From assembly GCA_000416275.1 (NCBI GenBank), contig ASZJ01000120.1, positions 1 to 34,759 of the forward strand: a stretch of DNA of 34,759 bases. The letters are read 5' to 3'. Position 1 is the stretch's first letter. Each line of letters opens with the position of its first letter. Source of the DNA: Osedax symbiont Rs1 (GTDB taxonomy: Bacteria > Pseudomonadota > Gammaproteobacteria > Pseudomonadales > Balneatricaceae). This document shows positions 1-8,726 of this stretch, piece after piece. Below the pieces are notes generated by a model, which had not been told where the DNA came from, searched no databases, and saw nothing but the letters and a program-made list of their open reading frames with translations. Both the position numbers and the translations under genes were made by a program.

Positions 1-74
1 CTATGCTGCCGTAAGCTCACCCTAGCACCGATATTTTCTGCTAGATACTATTAATTGTAATAAAATGTGATCAA

Positions 75-126
75 TATAGTAAGCTAATGTCATTTTATAA
101 CGCAGTTAACTTCTCTATAGTAAGCT
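75..126. promoter_or_regulatory. Pair of 11-bp direct repeats upstream of thiolase cluster
   Basis: TATAGTAAGCT occurs at 75-85 and again at 116-126, a 41-bp centre-to-centre spacing close to four helical turns. A shorter GTAAGCT lies at 11-17. The second copy ends 22 bp before the thiolase start codon. Helically phased repeats next to a start are typical of operator sites, but no known operator consensus is recognised here. That they bind a regulator is inference. Confidence 0.35.
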
Positions 127-148
127 GATTCGAAACGGGAGATATTTT

Positions 149-1336
149 ATGTCAAATCATCAAGATGCAATTGTTATCGTCGCTGCAGCCAGAACTCCAA
201 TTGGCGGTTTGCAGGGGGTGCTAAGTTCAGTAGCTGCTCCAGATCTAGGGGCGGTGGCGATTAAGGCGGCCCTTGAGCGCTCGACACTTAATGCAGACGA
301 TATTGATGAAGTGGTGATGGGCTGTGTGTTAGCTGCAGGTTTGCGGCAGGCGCCCGCTAGGCAGGCGGCTTTAGGCGCGGGCCTAAGTTTAGCCGCTAAC
401 TGTACCACAATTAATAAAATGTGCGGCTCTGGAATGAAAGCTGTGATGCTGGCTCACGATCAAATCAAAGCGGGCAGCGCTGATATTATGGTGGCGGGGG
501 GGATGGAAAATATGAGCCAGTCTCCGTATCTATTACCTAAAGCTAGAGCAGGTATGCGGATGGGGCATGGTCAAGTATTAGATTCGATGTTTTATGACGG
601 GCTAGAAAATGCTTATGATGGCAAGCTTATGGGAGTATTTGCCCAACAAAGTGCCGATCAATATCAGTTGACGCGCGAGGCGATGGATGAGTTTGCAATC
701 CGCTCTTTAACGAGGGCCAAAGCAGCGATTGAAGAACAGCGCTACAGTCAGGAAATTGCACCGGTGATTATTCAAAATCGCAAGGGTCAAACAACAGTCG
801 ATCAAGACGAGCAACCTTTTAAGGCTAAACTGGAAAAAATTCCGCACTTAAAGCCCGCCTTTAAAAAGGATGGCACAGTCACCGCTGCAAACTCTAGCTC
901 AATTTCAGATGGCGCGGCGGCGTTAATTTTAATGAAAGAGTCGGCGGCTAAAGCGCGTAATTTACCGATTTTAGCGCGAATTATTGGCCATAGCACTCAT
1001 GCTCAAGCCCCTGAAGAGTTTACTATAGCCCCTGTGTCGGCCGTACAAAAGTTGTTGGAGAGCATCAACTGGCAAGCCTCGGAAGTTGATTTGTATGAGA
1101 TAAATGAAGCCTTTGCAGTCGTGACAATGATTGCCATACAGGAGTTAGCGCTCGATCAAGATAAAGTCAATATCAACGGCGGCGCCTGTGCTTTGGGCCA
1201 TCCAATTGGTTGTTCAGGTGCGAGGATTTTAGTCTCATTAATCCATGCACTACAGCAACAAAATAAGCGTCGGGGAATTGCAGCCCTGTGTATTGGCGGC
1301 GGCGAGGCGACGGCAGTGGCAATTGAATTGCTGTAG
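149..1336 (+). CDS. Acetyl-CoA C-acyltransferase (thiolase)
   Basis: This 395-residue protein is a thiolase, which catalyses thiolytic cleavage of 3-ketoacyl-CoA, or the reverse condensation of two acetyl-CoA. The nucleophilic Cys is at about residue 92 in NKMCGSGMKA. NEAFA is at about 319-323, His351 lies in GGACALGHPIGCSGAR and the second catalytic Cys381 in CIGGGEA. These positions nearly match Cys89/His348/Cys378 of the classical biosynthetic thiolase, and the length is normal. The ATG is preceded by a good ribosome-binding site (CGGGAG). It heads a co-directional cluster with two acyl-CoA dehydrogenases and both ETF subunits, so a degradative role in fatty-acid or branched-chain acyl-CoA oxidation is likely. 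No 3-hydroxyacyl-CoA dehydrogenase/enoyl hydratase gene is in the cluster, so those steps must be encoded elsewhere. Whether it prefers acetoacetyl-CoA or longer substrates cannot be read from sequence. Confidence 0.93.
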   Translation: MSNHQDAIVIVAAARTPIGGLQGVLSSVAAPDLGAVAIKAALERSTLNADDIDEVVMGCVLAAGLRQAPARQAALGAGLSLAANCTTINKMCGSGMKAVMLAHDQIKAGSADIMVAGGMENMSQSPYLLPKARAGMRMGHGQVLDSMFYDGLENAYDGKLMGVFAQQSADQYQLTREAMDEFAIRSLTRAKAAIEEQRYSQEIAPVIIQNRKGQTTVDQDEQPFKAKLEKIPHLKPAFKKDGTVTAANSSSISDGAAALILMKESAAKARNLPILARIIGHSTHAQAPEEFTIAPVSAVQKLLESINWQASEVDLYEINEAFAVVTMIAIQELALDQDKVNINGGACALGHPIGCSGARILVSLIHALQQQNKRRGIAALCIGGGEATAVAIELL

Positions 1337-1488
1337 TGAGTTTGTTGACAGCAAATATCTACAGCCAATGACCTCCCTAAAGCGCAAGCTGATACGCCTC
1401 TTGGATTGGTTAAATAAATGCAATTATGCATAAAATCGAGAGTGGGTGTGCAGTGTAGGCACTGAATTAGCTTATATAGAGAATTGAC

Positions 1489-2640
1489 ATGGATCTAAGT
1501 TTAAGTGAAGACCAAGTAATGATTCAGCAAATGGCAGCTAAGTTTGCCAGCACTGAATTGGCTCCGATTGCGGCAAAACTTGATGAAGAAGGTGATCGAG
1601 TTGCTTTTTTGACAAATCTTAAAAAGTTGGCTGAGCTTGGCTTTATGGGGTTAAACATTGATAGTCAATACGGCGGTACCGAAGCGGGTAGTGTGGTGTT
1701 TAGTTTAGTGATCACTGAAATTGCCAGGGCTTGCGCAGCGACGGCCGTCACCCTGTCAGTCACTAATATGGTTGCTGAAGTGATCCAAAGTCTGGCCAGC
1801 GAACCGCAAAAACAGCAGTATCTACCAAAACTTTGCTCGGGAGAATACCCCGCTGGGGCATTTTGTCTGACCGAAACGAGTGCGGGTTCCGATCCTGCCA
1901 ATATGAAAACCACGGCTATTTTGCAAGGTGATGATTGGGTGCTCAATGGCGCTAAACAGTTCATTACTAGTGCCGAATATGCGGGAGTAATGGTGGTTTG
2001 GGCGGTGACTGATGCAACCCTTGCCAAGGGCAAGGGCATATCTTGCTTCCTGCTAGAGCAGGGGACTGCAGGTATGACGATATCAAAGGCTGAGCACAAA
2101 ATGGGCCAGAGAGCATCTGTGACTAACGAGGTGTTGTTTGATAATTGTCGAATTCCGAAGAGTGCCCTGCTGGGTGAGCTTAATAGTGGCTTTAAAATAG
2201 CGGTGACTGAGCTGGCAGGTGGGCGGATTGGCATCGGATCGCTGGCGTTAGGGATAGGTTTAGCGGCAATGGACTATGCTCGCGAGTATCTATTACAGCG
2301 TGAGCAATTTGGTCAACCTCTGGCTAAATTTCAAGGTTTGCAGTGGATGGTGAGCGATGCCTATACGGCGCTTGAAGCCGCTCGCTTGCTGTTGATGAAT
2401 GCCGCGGATAAAAAGCAAAAAGGTTTAGCTTTTGCAAAAGAGGCTTCGATGGCTAAACTGTTTAGTTCAGAAAAAGCCAACGATGCCTGCTATACCGCGC
2501 TGCAGCTCTTAGGTGGCTATGGTTACATTAAGGAGTACCCGTTAGAGCGCTACGCTAGAGATGTACGGATAACTTCTATCTATGAAGGCACTAGCGAAAT
2601 TCAGCGGGTTATTATCGCAAGAGAGCTATTTAGGCAGTAG
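1489..2640 (+). CDS. Acyl-CoA dehydrogenase, short/branched-chain type
   Basis: This 383-residue FAD flavoprotein catalyses alpha,beta-dehydrogenation of acyl-CoA. The length is that of classical short- and medium-chain enzymes. Family signatures are present: CLTETSAGSDPA near residue 127, the middle beta-domain, and the C-terminal run QLLGGYGYIKEYPLERYARD followed by YEGTSEIQR. Glu366 in YEGTSE is the expected catalytic base of butyryl- and medium-chain-type enzymes. Isovaleryl-CoA dehydrogenases place the base elsewhere, which argues against that subfamily. The gene starts 152 bp after the thiolase and is followed by a second, larger dehydrogenase and by etfBA, which encode its electron acceptor. 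Chain-length specificity is not readable. Confidence 0.92.
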   Translation: MDLSLSEDQVMIQQMAAKFASTELAPIAAKLDEEGDRVAFLTNLKKLAELGFMGLNIDSQYGGTEAGSVVFSLVITEIARACAATAVTLSVTNMVAEVIQSLASEPQKQQYLPKLCSGEYPAGAFCLTETSAGSDPANMKTTAILQGDDWVLNGAKQFITSAEYAGVMVVWAVTDATLAKGKGISCFLLEQGTAGMTISKAEHKMGQRASVTNEVLFDNCRIPKSALLGELNSGFKIAVTELAGGRIGIGSLALGIGLAAMDYAREYLLQREQFGQPLAKFQGLQWMVSDAYTALEAARLLLMNAADKKQKGLAFAKEASMAKLFSSEKANDACYTALQLLGGYGYIKEYPLERYARDVRITSIYEGTSEIQRVIIARELFRQ

Positions 2641-2832
2641 CCATCTGATTTAACAAACATTGCTCGATTGACAATAGGGTGATGAACCCAGTCAGTCAGA
2701 TTGGCGCGAAACTAAATAGTCAATTAGAACATCACAATAGTGATTTACGCCCAGCACCATGTCGTTAGCATGATTTTGATCAAAGCAAGTACCGATTATT
2801 TCAAATAAGATAAACCAGCAAGGGATCGCGCA

Positions 2833-4611
2833 ATGAGTAATTATCAGCACCCGTACAAAGAAGCAAATTTTGTGATTGGTCATCTTTTACACTTTGATCA
2901 GTTTTGTGAGGCGCATAGTTGGGACGAGATCAATACTGATTTCACTGCTGTAGTGCTGGCAGAGGCCGAAAAATTTGCGGTTAATTATCTGCTCGAATTG
3001 AATCGCCAAGGAGATCTACAAGCGGCGTCTTTACAAGGAGATAAAGTATGTGAAACTCCTGGCTTCGCGCGGGCTTATCAGCAGTTTATTGCCCAGGGCT
3101 GGCCCTCGCTCTCGGCAACAGAAGCATATGGTGGGCAAGGGTTGCCGAATTTATTGTCGGTGGCGTGCAATGAAATTTGGCAAAGTGCTAACTTGGCCTT
3201 TTCGCTCTGTCCTCTATTGGGGCAAGGTGCGATTACCGCCATCGCTGAACACGGTAGCGAAACGCTAAAACAACAGTTTTTAGCCAAATTGATTAGTGGT
3301 GAGTGGACCGGCACCATGAATTTGACTGAGGCGGGAGCTGGCAGTGACTTAGCGGCGATAAAAACTAGGGCCGAATATATTGATGGTGAGTATAAAATAT
3401 CAGGACAAAAGATATTTATCACTTGGGGTGATCATCAAATGACTGATAATATTATACATTTAGTCTTGGCGAGGTTGCCAGACGCCCCCGTAGGTGTTAA
3501 AGGTATATCGCTATTTGTGGTGCCGAAATTTTTATTAGATGCGCAGGGTAATCCAGCTGCTGAAAATGATCTGCGCTGTCTGTCTTTAGAGCATAAAATG
3601 GGGATTCACGGCAGCCCAACCTGTGTGATGAGTTATGGTGACAAAGGTGGCGCGATTGGATACTTAGTTGGTGAAAAACATCATGGTTTAGGCTATATGT
3701 TTAGTATGATGAACCATGCTCGTCAAGGGGTAGCTGTACAGGGCTTAGGTATCTCTGAACGTGCGTACCAAGCTGCCCTTGAGTATGCAGGTAATAGAGT
3801 GCAAGGGCGCGATAAAGCCGGCAATAGTATGCGCATCATAGAGTTTGCCGATGTGCGAAGAATGTTGATGATGATGAAGTCTGGCACTGAGGCAATGCGC
3901 GCCCTCTGTTATTATGCCGGATTTAAAACTGATCAAAAAGCCGCCGCTACAGAGCGGCAAAAAAGCGCGCTCCAAGCGCAGATTAGTTTTTTGACTCCTA
4001 TAGTGAAGGGCTGGTGTACTGAGCTGACTCAAGAGTTAGTTTCTCTGGCGATGCAAGTGTATGGGGGGGCAGGATATATAGAGGAGACAGGAGTCGCCCA
4101 GCACGTTCGCGATGCGCGAATTTTGACCATTTACGAAGGGACTACCGGGATCCAAGCGCTGGATCTAACTCATCGTAAAACGCTGTCTGATAAAGCGCTA
4201 CAAGCTCGGCAAATATTTAAGGAAATACAGCAGACTATCGATGACTTAGCAGTCTTAGATCAGCGTTGTTACTTAAGCCGGGCGCTAGCCGATGCTCTGG
4301 GTGATGCTCAAGAAGCGGTTAGCTGGCTGCTGGAGAATCCTGATCAAGGCGGAAGTGTAGCGGCAAATTATTTACAGTTATGGGGCTATTTGATGGGGGG
4401 CTGGCTAATGGCTAAGTCTCATCTCGCCGCACGGCAACAATTACAATTAGACGCTGGCGACAGTGACTATTTAAACGCTAAATTAGTGACTTGTAAATTT
4501 TACACGCAGCACTTTTTAGTTAGGACCCAAGCTTGCTTAGCAAGTATAAGAGCTGGTAGCGATACCATTATGGCGCTGTCAGAACAACAGTTTTTTTCTC
4601 ATGTAAACTAG
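2833..4611 (+). CDS. Acyl-CoA dehydrogenase with extra C-terminal domain (FadE/DmdC-like)
   Basis: This 592-residue acyl-CoA dehydrogenase belongs to the long subfamily that carries an additional C-terminal domain of about 120 residues beyond the catalytic core. Core signatures are [14 protein letters not shown] (162-175), [15 protein letters not shown] (250-264) and [16 protein letters not shown] (430-444). Glu435 is the likely catalytic base, the same position I recall for 3-methylmercaptopropionyl-CoA dehydrogenase (DmdC). The YEGTTGIQ signature separates it from the YEGTSEIQ enzyme next door, so the two should use different substrates. DmdC relatives include long- and medium-chain acyl-CoA enzymes as well as DMSP-pathway ones, so DMSP use is possible but unproven. 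The ATG is preceded by AAGGGA. etfB begins 8 bp after its stop, so the two are very likely cotranscribed. Confidence 0.9.
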   Translation: MSNYQHPYKEANFVIGHLLHFDQFCEAHSWDEINTDFTAVVLAEAEKFAVNYLLELNRQGDLQAASLQGDKVCETPGFARAYQQFIAQGWPSLSATEAYGGQGLPNLLSVACNEIWQSANLAFSLCPLLGQGAITAIAEHGSETLKQQFLAKLISGEWTGTMNLTEAGAGSDLAAIKTRAEYIDGEYKISGQKIFITWGDHQMTDNIIHLVLARLPDAPVGVKGISLFVVPKFLLDAQGNPAAENDLRCLSLEHKMGIHGSPTCVMSYGDKGGAIGYLVGEKHHGLGYMFSMMNHARQGVAVQGLGISERAYQAALEYAGNRVQGRDKAGNSMRIIEFADVRRMLMMMKSGTEAMRALCYYAGFKTDQKAAATERQKSALQAQISFLTPIVKGWCTELTQELVSLAMQVYGGAGYIEETGVAQHVRDARILTIYEGTTGIQALDLTHRKTLSDKALQARQIFKEIQQTIDDLAVLDQRCYLSRALADALGDAQEAVSWLLENPDQGGSVAANYLQLWGYLMGGWLMAKSHLAARQQLQLDAGDSDYLNAKLVTCKFYTQHFLVRTQACLASIRAGSDTIMALSEQQFFSHVN

Positions 4612-4619
4612 GTGTTTTT

Positions 4620-5369
4620 ATGAAAGTATTAGTAACAGTAAAGCGGGTTATCGACTACAACGTTAAAGTGAGAGTCAAAGCAGATAATAGCGGTGTCGAT
4701 TTAAATAATGTCAAAATGGCGATGAACCCGTTCTGTGAAATTGCAGTAGAGGAGGCGATTCGATTGAAAGAGGCAGGTGTCGCAACGGAAGTTGTCGCGG
4801 TTTCACTAGGTCCTAAAGCTTGCCAAGAGCAGTTGCGTACGGCGTTGGCACTCGGTGCAGATCGTGCGATACATGTTGAAACAGAACAAGAGCTTGAGTC
4901 TTTAAATGTTGCTAAGTTGCTGGCAAAAATTGTCGAAATTGAACAGCCAGCTATAGTTATCTTAGGCAAGCAATCGATTGATACTGACAACAACCAAACA
5001 GGGCAGATGCTAGCCGCTTTAACCGGTATGCCACAGGGGACATTCGCCTCTAAAATAGTGATCAATAATGACAAAGCATTAGTCACTAGGGAGGTCGATG
5101 GCGGCCTGCAAACGATTGAACTTAATATGCCAATCATCGCCACCACTGATTTGCGCTTAAATGAGCCCAGATATGCATCACTGCCTAATATTATGAAGGC
5201 CAAGCGCAAGCCACTAGCGGTTAAAACGGTAGAGGAGCTAGGTGTTACTTTGAAAGAGCACAGCAAAATAGTTTCTGTCAATGCACCCGCTGAACGTCAA
5301 GCGGGTATTAAAGTTGCCGATGTTACAGAGCTGGTCGATAAGCTTAAAAATGAAGCCAAAGTTATCTGA
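4620..5369 (+). CDS. etfB: Electron transfer flavoprotein beta subunit
   Basis: This 249-residue protein is the AMP-binding small subunit of ETF, the soluble heterodimer that takes electrons from acyl-CoA dehydrogenases and passes them to ETF-ubiquinone oxidoreductase. The N terminus [20 protein letters not shown] is typical. The AMP/FAD-contacting segment around [13 protein letters not shown] and the recognition-loop signature VTREVDGG...[17 protein letters not shown] are intact. The length is standard. It sits 8 bp behind the large acyl-CoA dehydrogenase, with AGGTG as ribosome-binding site overlapping the end of that gene, and 60 bp before etfA. This is the usual etfB-etfA order, here physically coupled to two of its electron donors. 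Confidence 0.97.
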   Translation: MKVLVTVKRVIDYNVKVRVKADNSGVDLNNVKMAMNPFCEIAVEEAIRLKEAGVATEVVAVSLGPKACQEQLRTALALGADRAIHVETEQELESLNVAKLLAKIVEIEQPAIVILGKQSIDTDNNQTGQMLAALTGMPQGTFASKIVINNDKALVTREVDGGLQTIELNMPIIATTDLRLNEPRYASLPNIMKAKRKPLAVKTVEELGVTLKEHSKIVSVNAPAERQAGIKVADVTELVDKLKNEAKVI

Positions 5370-5429
5370 TTAAGATGCCTTGTGTTTGTGCTATTTATAT
5401 AAAAGAATTTAAACAGTAGAGAAAATATT

Positions 5430-6356
5430 ATGTCCATTTTAGTGATTGCAGAACATGATAATGACACCCTTAAAAGTGCCACTTTAAATACCGTGACAGC
5501 CGCGCTGCAAATAGGTGGCGATGTTGCTGTCCTAGTCGCTGGCAGTGATTGTCAAAGCGTCGCAGAGCAGGCCGCTAAAATCTCGGGAATTAGTAAAGTT
5601 CTGATTGCAGATAACCCCGCTTATGAAAAGTTCTTAGCGGAAAATATGATGCCATTAATCGTGGAGCTAAGTGCTGGTAAAACCCACCTATTGGCAGCGG
5701 CAACCACCTCGGGGAAAAATATCATGCCGGGCGTTGCAGCACTGTTAGATGTTGCACAAATATCTGAAATTATCAGTGTTGAGAGTGCAGATACTTTTCA
5801 GCGTCCAATCTATGCCGGAAATGCAATAGCCACAGTACAATCGCTCGATGCAATTAAAGTGCTGACGGTGAGAACGACCGGTTTTGATGAAACTGCCGTA
5901 GCGGGATCTGCAGAAATTGAAGTGCTAGCGACGGTCTGTGATAGCGGGAAATCACGCTTTGTTTCAGAGGAAGTAGTAGCATCTGAACGGCCAGAGTTGA
6001 CCTCTGCTAAAGTGATTATTTCCGGCGGTCGCGGTATGGGCAATGGAGAAAACTTTAGCTTGCTTGAAGCGGTGGCGGATAAGTTGGGTGCTGCAGTAGG
6101 TGCCTCTAGAGCTGCGGTAGATGCAGGTTTCGTCTCAAATGATATGCAAGTGGGACAAACCGGTAAAATTGTCGCACCAGAGCTGTATATAGCTGTCGGT
6201 ATCTCGGGTGCTATTCAGCATTTAGCGGGTATGAAAGACTCCAAAGTTATAGTGGCGATCAACAAAGATGAGGATGCGCCGATCTTTTCAATTGCTGATT
6301 ATGGACTGGTCGCAGATTTATTTGAAGTTGTACCCCAGTTGGCAGAGCAGCTGTAA
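5430..6356 (+). CDS. etfA: Electron transfer flavoprotein alpha subunit
   Basis: This 308-residue protein is the FAD-binding large subunit of ETF. The C-terminal domain carries the FAD signature: [19 protein letters not shown], then [35 protein letters not shown] and [16 protein letters not shown]. The length is normal. It follows etfB by 60 bp and ends the cluster. About 12 bp beyond the stop begins a family-1 inverted-repeat element, and a strong hairpin at 6532-6565 lies further on. No ETF-ubiquinone oxidoreductase gene is in the window. Confidence 0.97.
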   Translation: MSILVIAEHDNDTLKSATLNTVTAALQIGGDVAVLVAGSDCQSVAEQAAKISGISKVLIADNPAYEKFLAENMMPLIVELSAGKTHLLAAATTSGKNIMPGVAALLDVAQISEIISVESADTFQRPIYAGNAIATVQSLDAIKVLTVRTTGFDETAVAGSAEIEVLATVCDSGKSRFVSEEVVASERPELTSAKVIISGGRGMGNGENFSLLEAVADKLGAAVGASRAAVDAGFVSNDMQVGQTGKIVAPELYIAVGISGAIQHLAGMKDSKVIVAINKDEDAPIFSIADYGLVADLFEVVPQLAEQL

Positions 6357-6368
6357 AGTTGTCTGGAA

Positions 6369-6525
6369 CCTGAATCAGTGACTTCACTGCAGCTACGGGT
6401 TTTATGCACGGATGCATTTATTTAGCGAATGCAGGACGCATATGAGCTTGCAGCTAAGATTTTTCAATGCCACTGTAGAACCAATATTTTACACTCTGTA
6501 TTCACTTTGAAGTCACGGATTCAGG
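6369..6525 (+). mobile_element. Family-1 MITE-like element, copy A (157 bp)
   Basis: It begins CCTGAATCAGTGACTTCA and ends with the inverted complement (CCTGAATCCGTGACTTCA read on the minus strand), so 17 of 18 terminal positions match. The interior has no coding capacity and shares long stretches with copies B (26785-26969) and C (17156-17360), for example CTACGGGTTTTATGCACGGA and the right-hand ACACTCTGTATTCACTTTGA. Relative to B and C it lacks about 55 bp after the left terminus. The flanks TGGAA and TTGAA match at 4 of 5 positions, which may be a decayed target duplication. Confidence 0.7.
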
Positions 6526-6531
6526 TTGAAC

Positions 6532-6565
6532 ATTAACCAGCGAAGTATGTACTTGGCTGGTTAAT
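6532..6565. terminator. Hairpin between convergent genes, possible bidirectional terminator
   Basis: ATTAACCAGC (6532-6541) pairs perfectly with GCTGGTTAAT (6556-6565). After one G/G mismatch an inner AAGTA/TACTT stem closes the structure. It lies between etfA and the convergent RluA-like gene. There is no clear U-tract on either strand, so termination is likely from position but not certain. Confidence 0.45.
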
Positions 6566-6702
6566 TACTTCTTTATCCCTATTGCCATATCAGTATCGTC
6601 TCGATATTCCCGCCGGCACCGTGCTTTTTTCTCTAGAAAATCCTTAGATTATTCGCTCAAAAAATGATCGTTAACGTGATTTAACTAAGCTAAATTACTG
6701 TA

Positions 6703-7416
6703 TTAAAACGGACAGGGACAATGACCGTGACGTTGTTTATCATCAGCCGGGTGCGTGAAATATAAGTCGCTGGCGTGTAGCAATAAGCGCTCTGCGAGCT
6801 GTGCACTGTGCTGATTATGATACAAATCACAGCCGAGAATTGGATGGCCTATCGACTGGCTATGAATTCGCAACTGATGAGTGCGACCGGTTATCGGAGT
6901 AAACTGCACTCGGCTCTGTCGAGGCTGGATCTGTCGATCTAATACAATGTACTCACTGATGGCCGCTTTACCGGTACTGTGGCAGATTTTTACTCGGGGA
7001 AAAAGCTCTTTATCTTTAGCTATTGCGGCTGTGATTTTCCCCTGATTGTCGGCGAGCCAACCGTCTAGCAGTGCGATATAGCGCTTGCCAATCGTCCGGC
7101 CTTGAAACTGTCGATTAAGATGCCGTGCCGCTACAGCATTCAGTCCCACGACCATAATACCTGATGTCCCAAAATCTAACCGGTGTGGTAATTTAGCCTC
7201 TGGGAAAGCCGGACTGACCCCAGTTTGGCCATTGATTAAACGATAGTGCACGGAATCCCAATTAAGCGGATTTTTAGCCGACAAACTAAGCAGGCCACTC
7301 GGCTTATTAATCAATAAAATGTCGGCATCTTGATACAAAATCTCGATAAAATCGTCGCACACCGGAGCAATAAAATCATCGATTATAATTTGCGCGGGTA
7401 GCTGGGCACTAGTCAT
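6703..7416 (-). CDS. rluA: RluA-family RNA pseudouridine synthase
   Basis: This 237-residue protein isomerises uridine to pseudouridine in structured RNA. The catalytic motif HRLDFGTSG is intact, with Asp81 as nucleophile. LLINKPSGLLSL (34-45) and the C-terminal motif PITGRTHQLRIHSQSIGHPILG are standard for RluA/RluC/RluD. No N-terminal S4 domain is present. That, with the short length and the PLNWDSV...LPHRLD arrangement, points to the RluA type, which in E. coli modifies 23S rRNA U746 and tRNA U32. The gene is alone on the minus strand, convergent with etfA. The family is firm; the exact target is inferred. Confidence 0.82.
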   Translation of the reverse strand: MTSAQLPAQIIIDDFIAPVCDDFIEILYQDADILLINKPSGLLSLSAKNPLNWDSVHYRLINGQTGVSPAFPEAKLPHRLDFGTSGIMVVGLNAVAARHLNRQFQGRTIGKRYIALLDGWLADNQGKITAAIAKDKELFPRVKICHSTGKAAISEYIVLDRQIQPRQSRVQFTPITGRTHQLRIHSQSIGHPILGCDLYHNQHSAQLAERLLLHASDLYFTHPADDKQRHGHCPCPF

Positions 7417-7919
7417 GTAAATTGTCCTGTATTAAAATAATCATAGCGTCGCTCTAAGCGCAACCAAAATAGTGGTGTAGTTAGCGGGTTTGGAACAATT
7501 AGGGTCAAAATTCAACTATTTAGTAGTTGATGATGCTACTGTTTCATATTTAGACTCCATACTTTTTAGCATATTATGACCCGTGATTATGAAACCAGCA
7601 AGTTAGGATAATAGATTTCCTGTTGGCTGAGGCTCTATTGAAAACGGCAAGCGGCGTCGTAATTTATCACTACAATATTAACTCGATTTGAGTTGATCTC
7701 ATACCTTGCGGCTAACCTAGTTAGGCGGCTGTATAAAAATCGCACTGGCTCTTTTATCAGAAGTATTGCAATATCGGTAATGTGCAAAAAACAAACAGCT
7801 AATAGTTGTCTTATTGTCGCTACACATAGACGCATTTAAGGCATAGGTGTTTGATACGTCGTTTAACGCGAACGAATTTTATGGTTTTAATTATTCAATA
7901 ATAATGTTGAGGAGAAATT
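7417..7919. other. Divergent intergenic region, RluA-like gene / DUF4399 gene
   Basis: This 503-bp gap between divergent genes must hold both promoters. No convincing -35/-10 pair, repeat or small gene could be assigned. Minus-strand reading frames here have no recognisable product. Confidence 0.6.
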
Positions 7920-8351
7920 ATGAAAAATTATATTTTAGCAACAATGGTGGTTGCGGTGAGTATGACACACCCCGCAATGGCTAATGAATTAATATCAAAG
8001 TCAGCAGAGGGAGCTCAAGTGTATTTGATCTCACCACAGGATGGAGAGGTTGTGAACCAGCAATTTAAAGTCCAGTTCGGACTTACCAAGATGGGAGTTG
8101 CTCCAGCTGGCGCTAAACTGAAAAATACCGGGCATCATCACATCCTAATAGACACAGATATAAAAAGTATTGATTTTTCAACACCGTTACCTGCCACTGA
8201 CAACATTAGACATTATGGAGGAGGGCAAACAGAGGGACTATTAACTCTTTCCCCTGGGAAGCATACACTTCAGCTTTTGTTAGGAAATTTTGTTCATATT
8301 CCACATAAGAAACCAGTATTGTCAGAGAAAATAACCATCACGGTTAAATAG
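7920..8351 (+). CDS. DUF4399-family secreted protein
   Basis: This 143-residue protein has a typical signal peptide (basic MKNY, hydrophobic ILATMVVAVSM, then THPAMA with likely cleavage after about residue 21), so it is probably periplasmic. The rest matches the DUF4399 pattern: VYLISPQDGEVV, FGLTKMGVAPAG, a His-rich GHHHILID near residue 74, HYGGGQTEG, and a closing LSPGKHTLQLLLGNF. The adjacent histidines could bind a metal, but no function is established to my knowledge. A strong ribosome-binding site (GAGGAGAA) precedes the ATG. It stands alone, about 375 bp before another small secreted-protein gene. Confidence 0.8.
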   Translation: MKNYILATMVVAVSMTHPAMANELISKSAEGAQVYLISPQDGEVVNQQFKVQFGLTKMGVAPAGAKLKNTGHHHILIDTDIKSIDFSTPLPATDNIRHYGGGQTEGLLTLSPGKHTLQLLLGNFVHIPHKKPVLSEKITITVK

Positions 8352-8726
8352 ACGATAGCGGAGCTGATGTCTGCTACAAGTCGTATTTAAAGTCCTTAGG
8401 AAACCTGTTGTTGGGGCATTCTAATTATTGGATGAAAATATAAGAGTTCATGTCTATCGGCATAAAAATCTACCTGATTTCACTGTGTTTTATTTCGCGG
8501 ATATAGGCTCTTAATCATCCACAGGGAAGATGCGAGACTTGTTCAAAGGGTACCTAATATTGCAGTATTGTAGTGAGTTTTTATGGTCTTGCCAAAAATT
8601 TCTTATTGTATATATTTAACAGTACTTTATAGTGTGTGTTTATAAAATAAACGGTTTTTGAGTCGGTATATAATTACCGAATAAACCGCTAGTCTTAACA
8701 TTAATAACTATATAAAGGATCGATCT
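8352..8726. other. AT-rich gap upstream of IalB-like gene
   Basis: No gene is seen in this 375-bp gap. The only structure found is the nested hairpin at 8652-8688 shortly before the IalB-like start. Confidence 0.65.
8652..8688 (+). promoter_or_regulatory. Nested hairpin with TATAAT in the loop, 5' of IalB-like gene
   Basis: The outer arms CGGTTT (8652-8657) and AAACCG (8683-8688) enclose a second perfect stem, TCGGTA (8663-8668) with TACCGA (8675-8680). The six-base loop is TATAAT (8669-8674). It sits 38 bp before the start codon at 8727. It could be an operator around a -10 box, or a 5' UTR hairpin. No good -35 hexamer is seen at 16-18 bp. Confidence 0.35.

Larger units (their letters stand above)
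6357..6702. other. Gap between convergent etfA and RluA-like gene
   Basis: This 346-bp gap holds no credible gene. It contains a family-1 inverted-repeat element (6369-6525) and a hairpin (6532-6565). Nothing else recognisable is present in 6566-6702. Confidence 0.8.

Noticed and set aside
1665-2234. Open frame of 189 codons on the minus strand inside the first acyl-CoA dehydrogenase gene
   Set aside because: It is antisense to an intact conserved enzyme, with no family resemblance and no ribosome-binding site.
4655-5281. Open frame of 208 codons on the minus strand inside etfB
   Set aside because: It lies wholly opposite a clearly conserved gene, its translation is low-complexity Ser/Thr/Ala/Leu-rich and it resembles no family; it is a shadow of etfB codon use.
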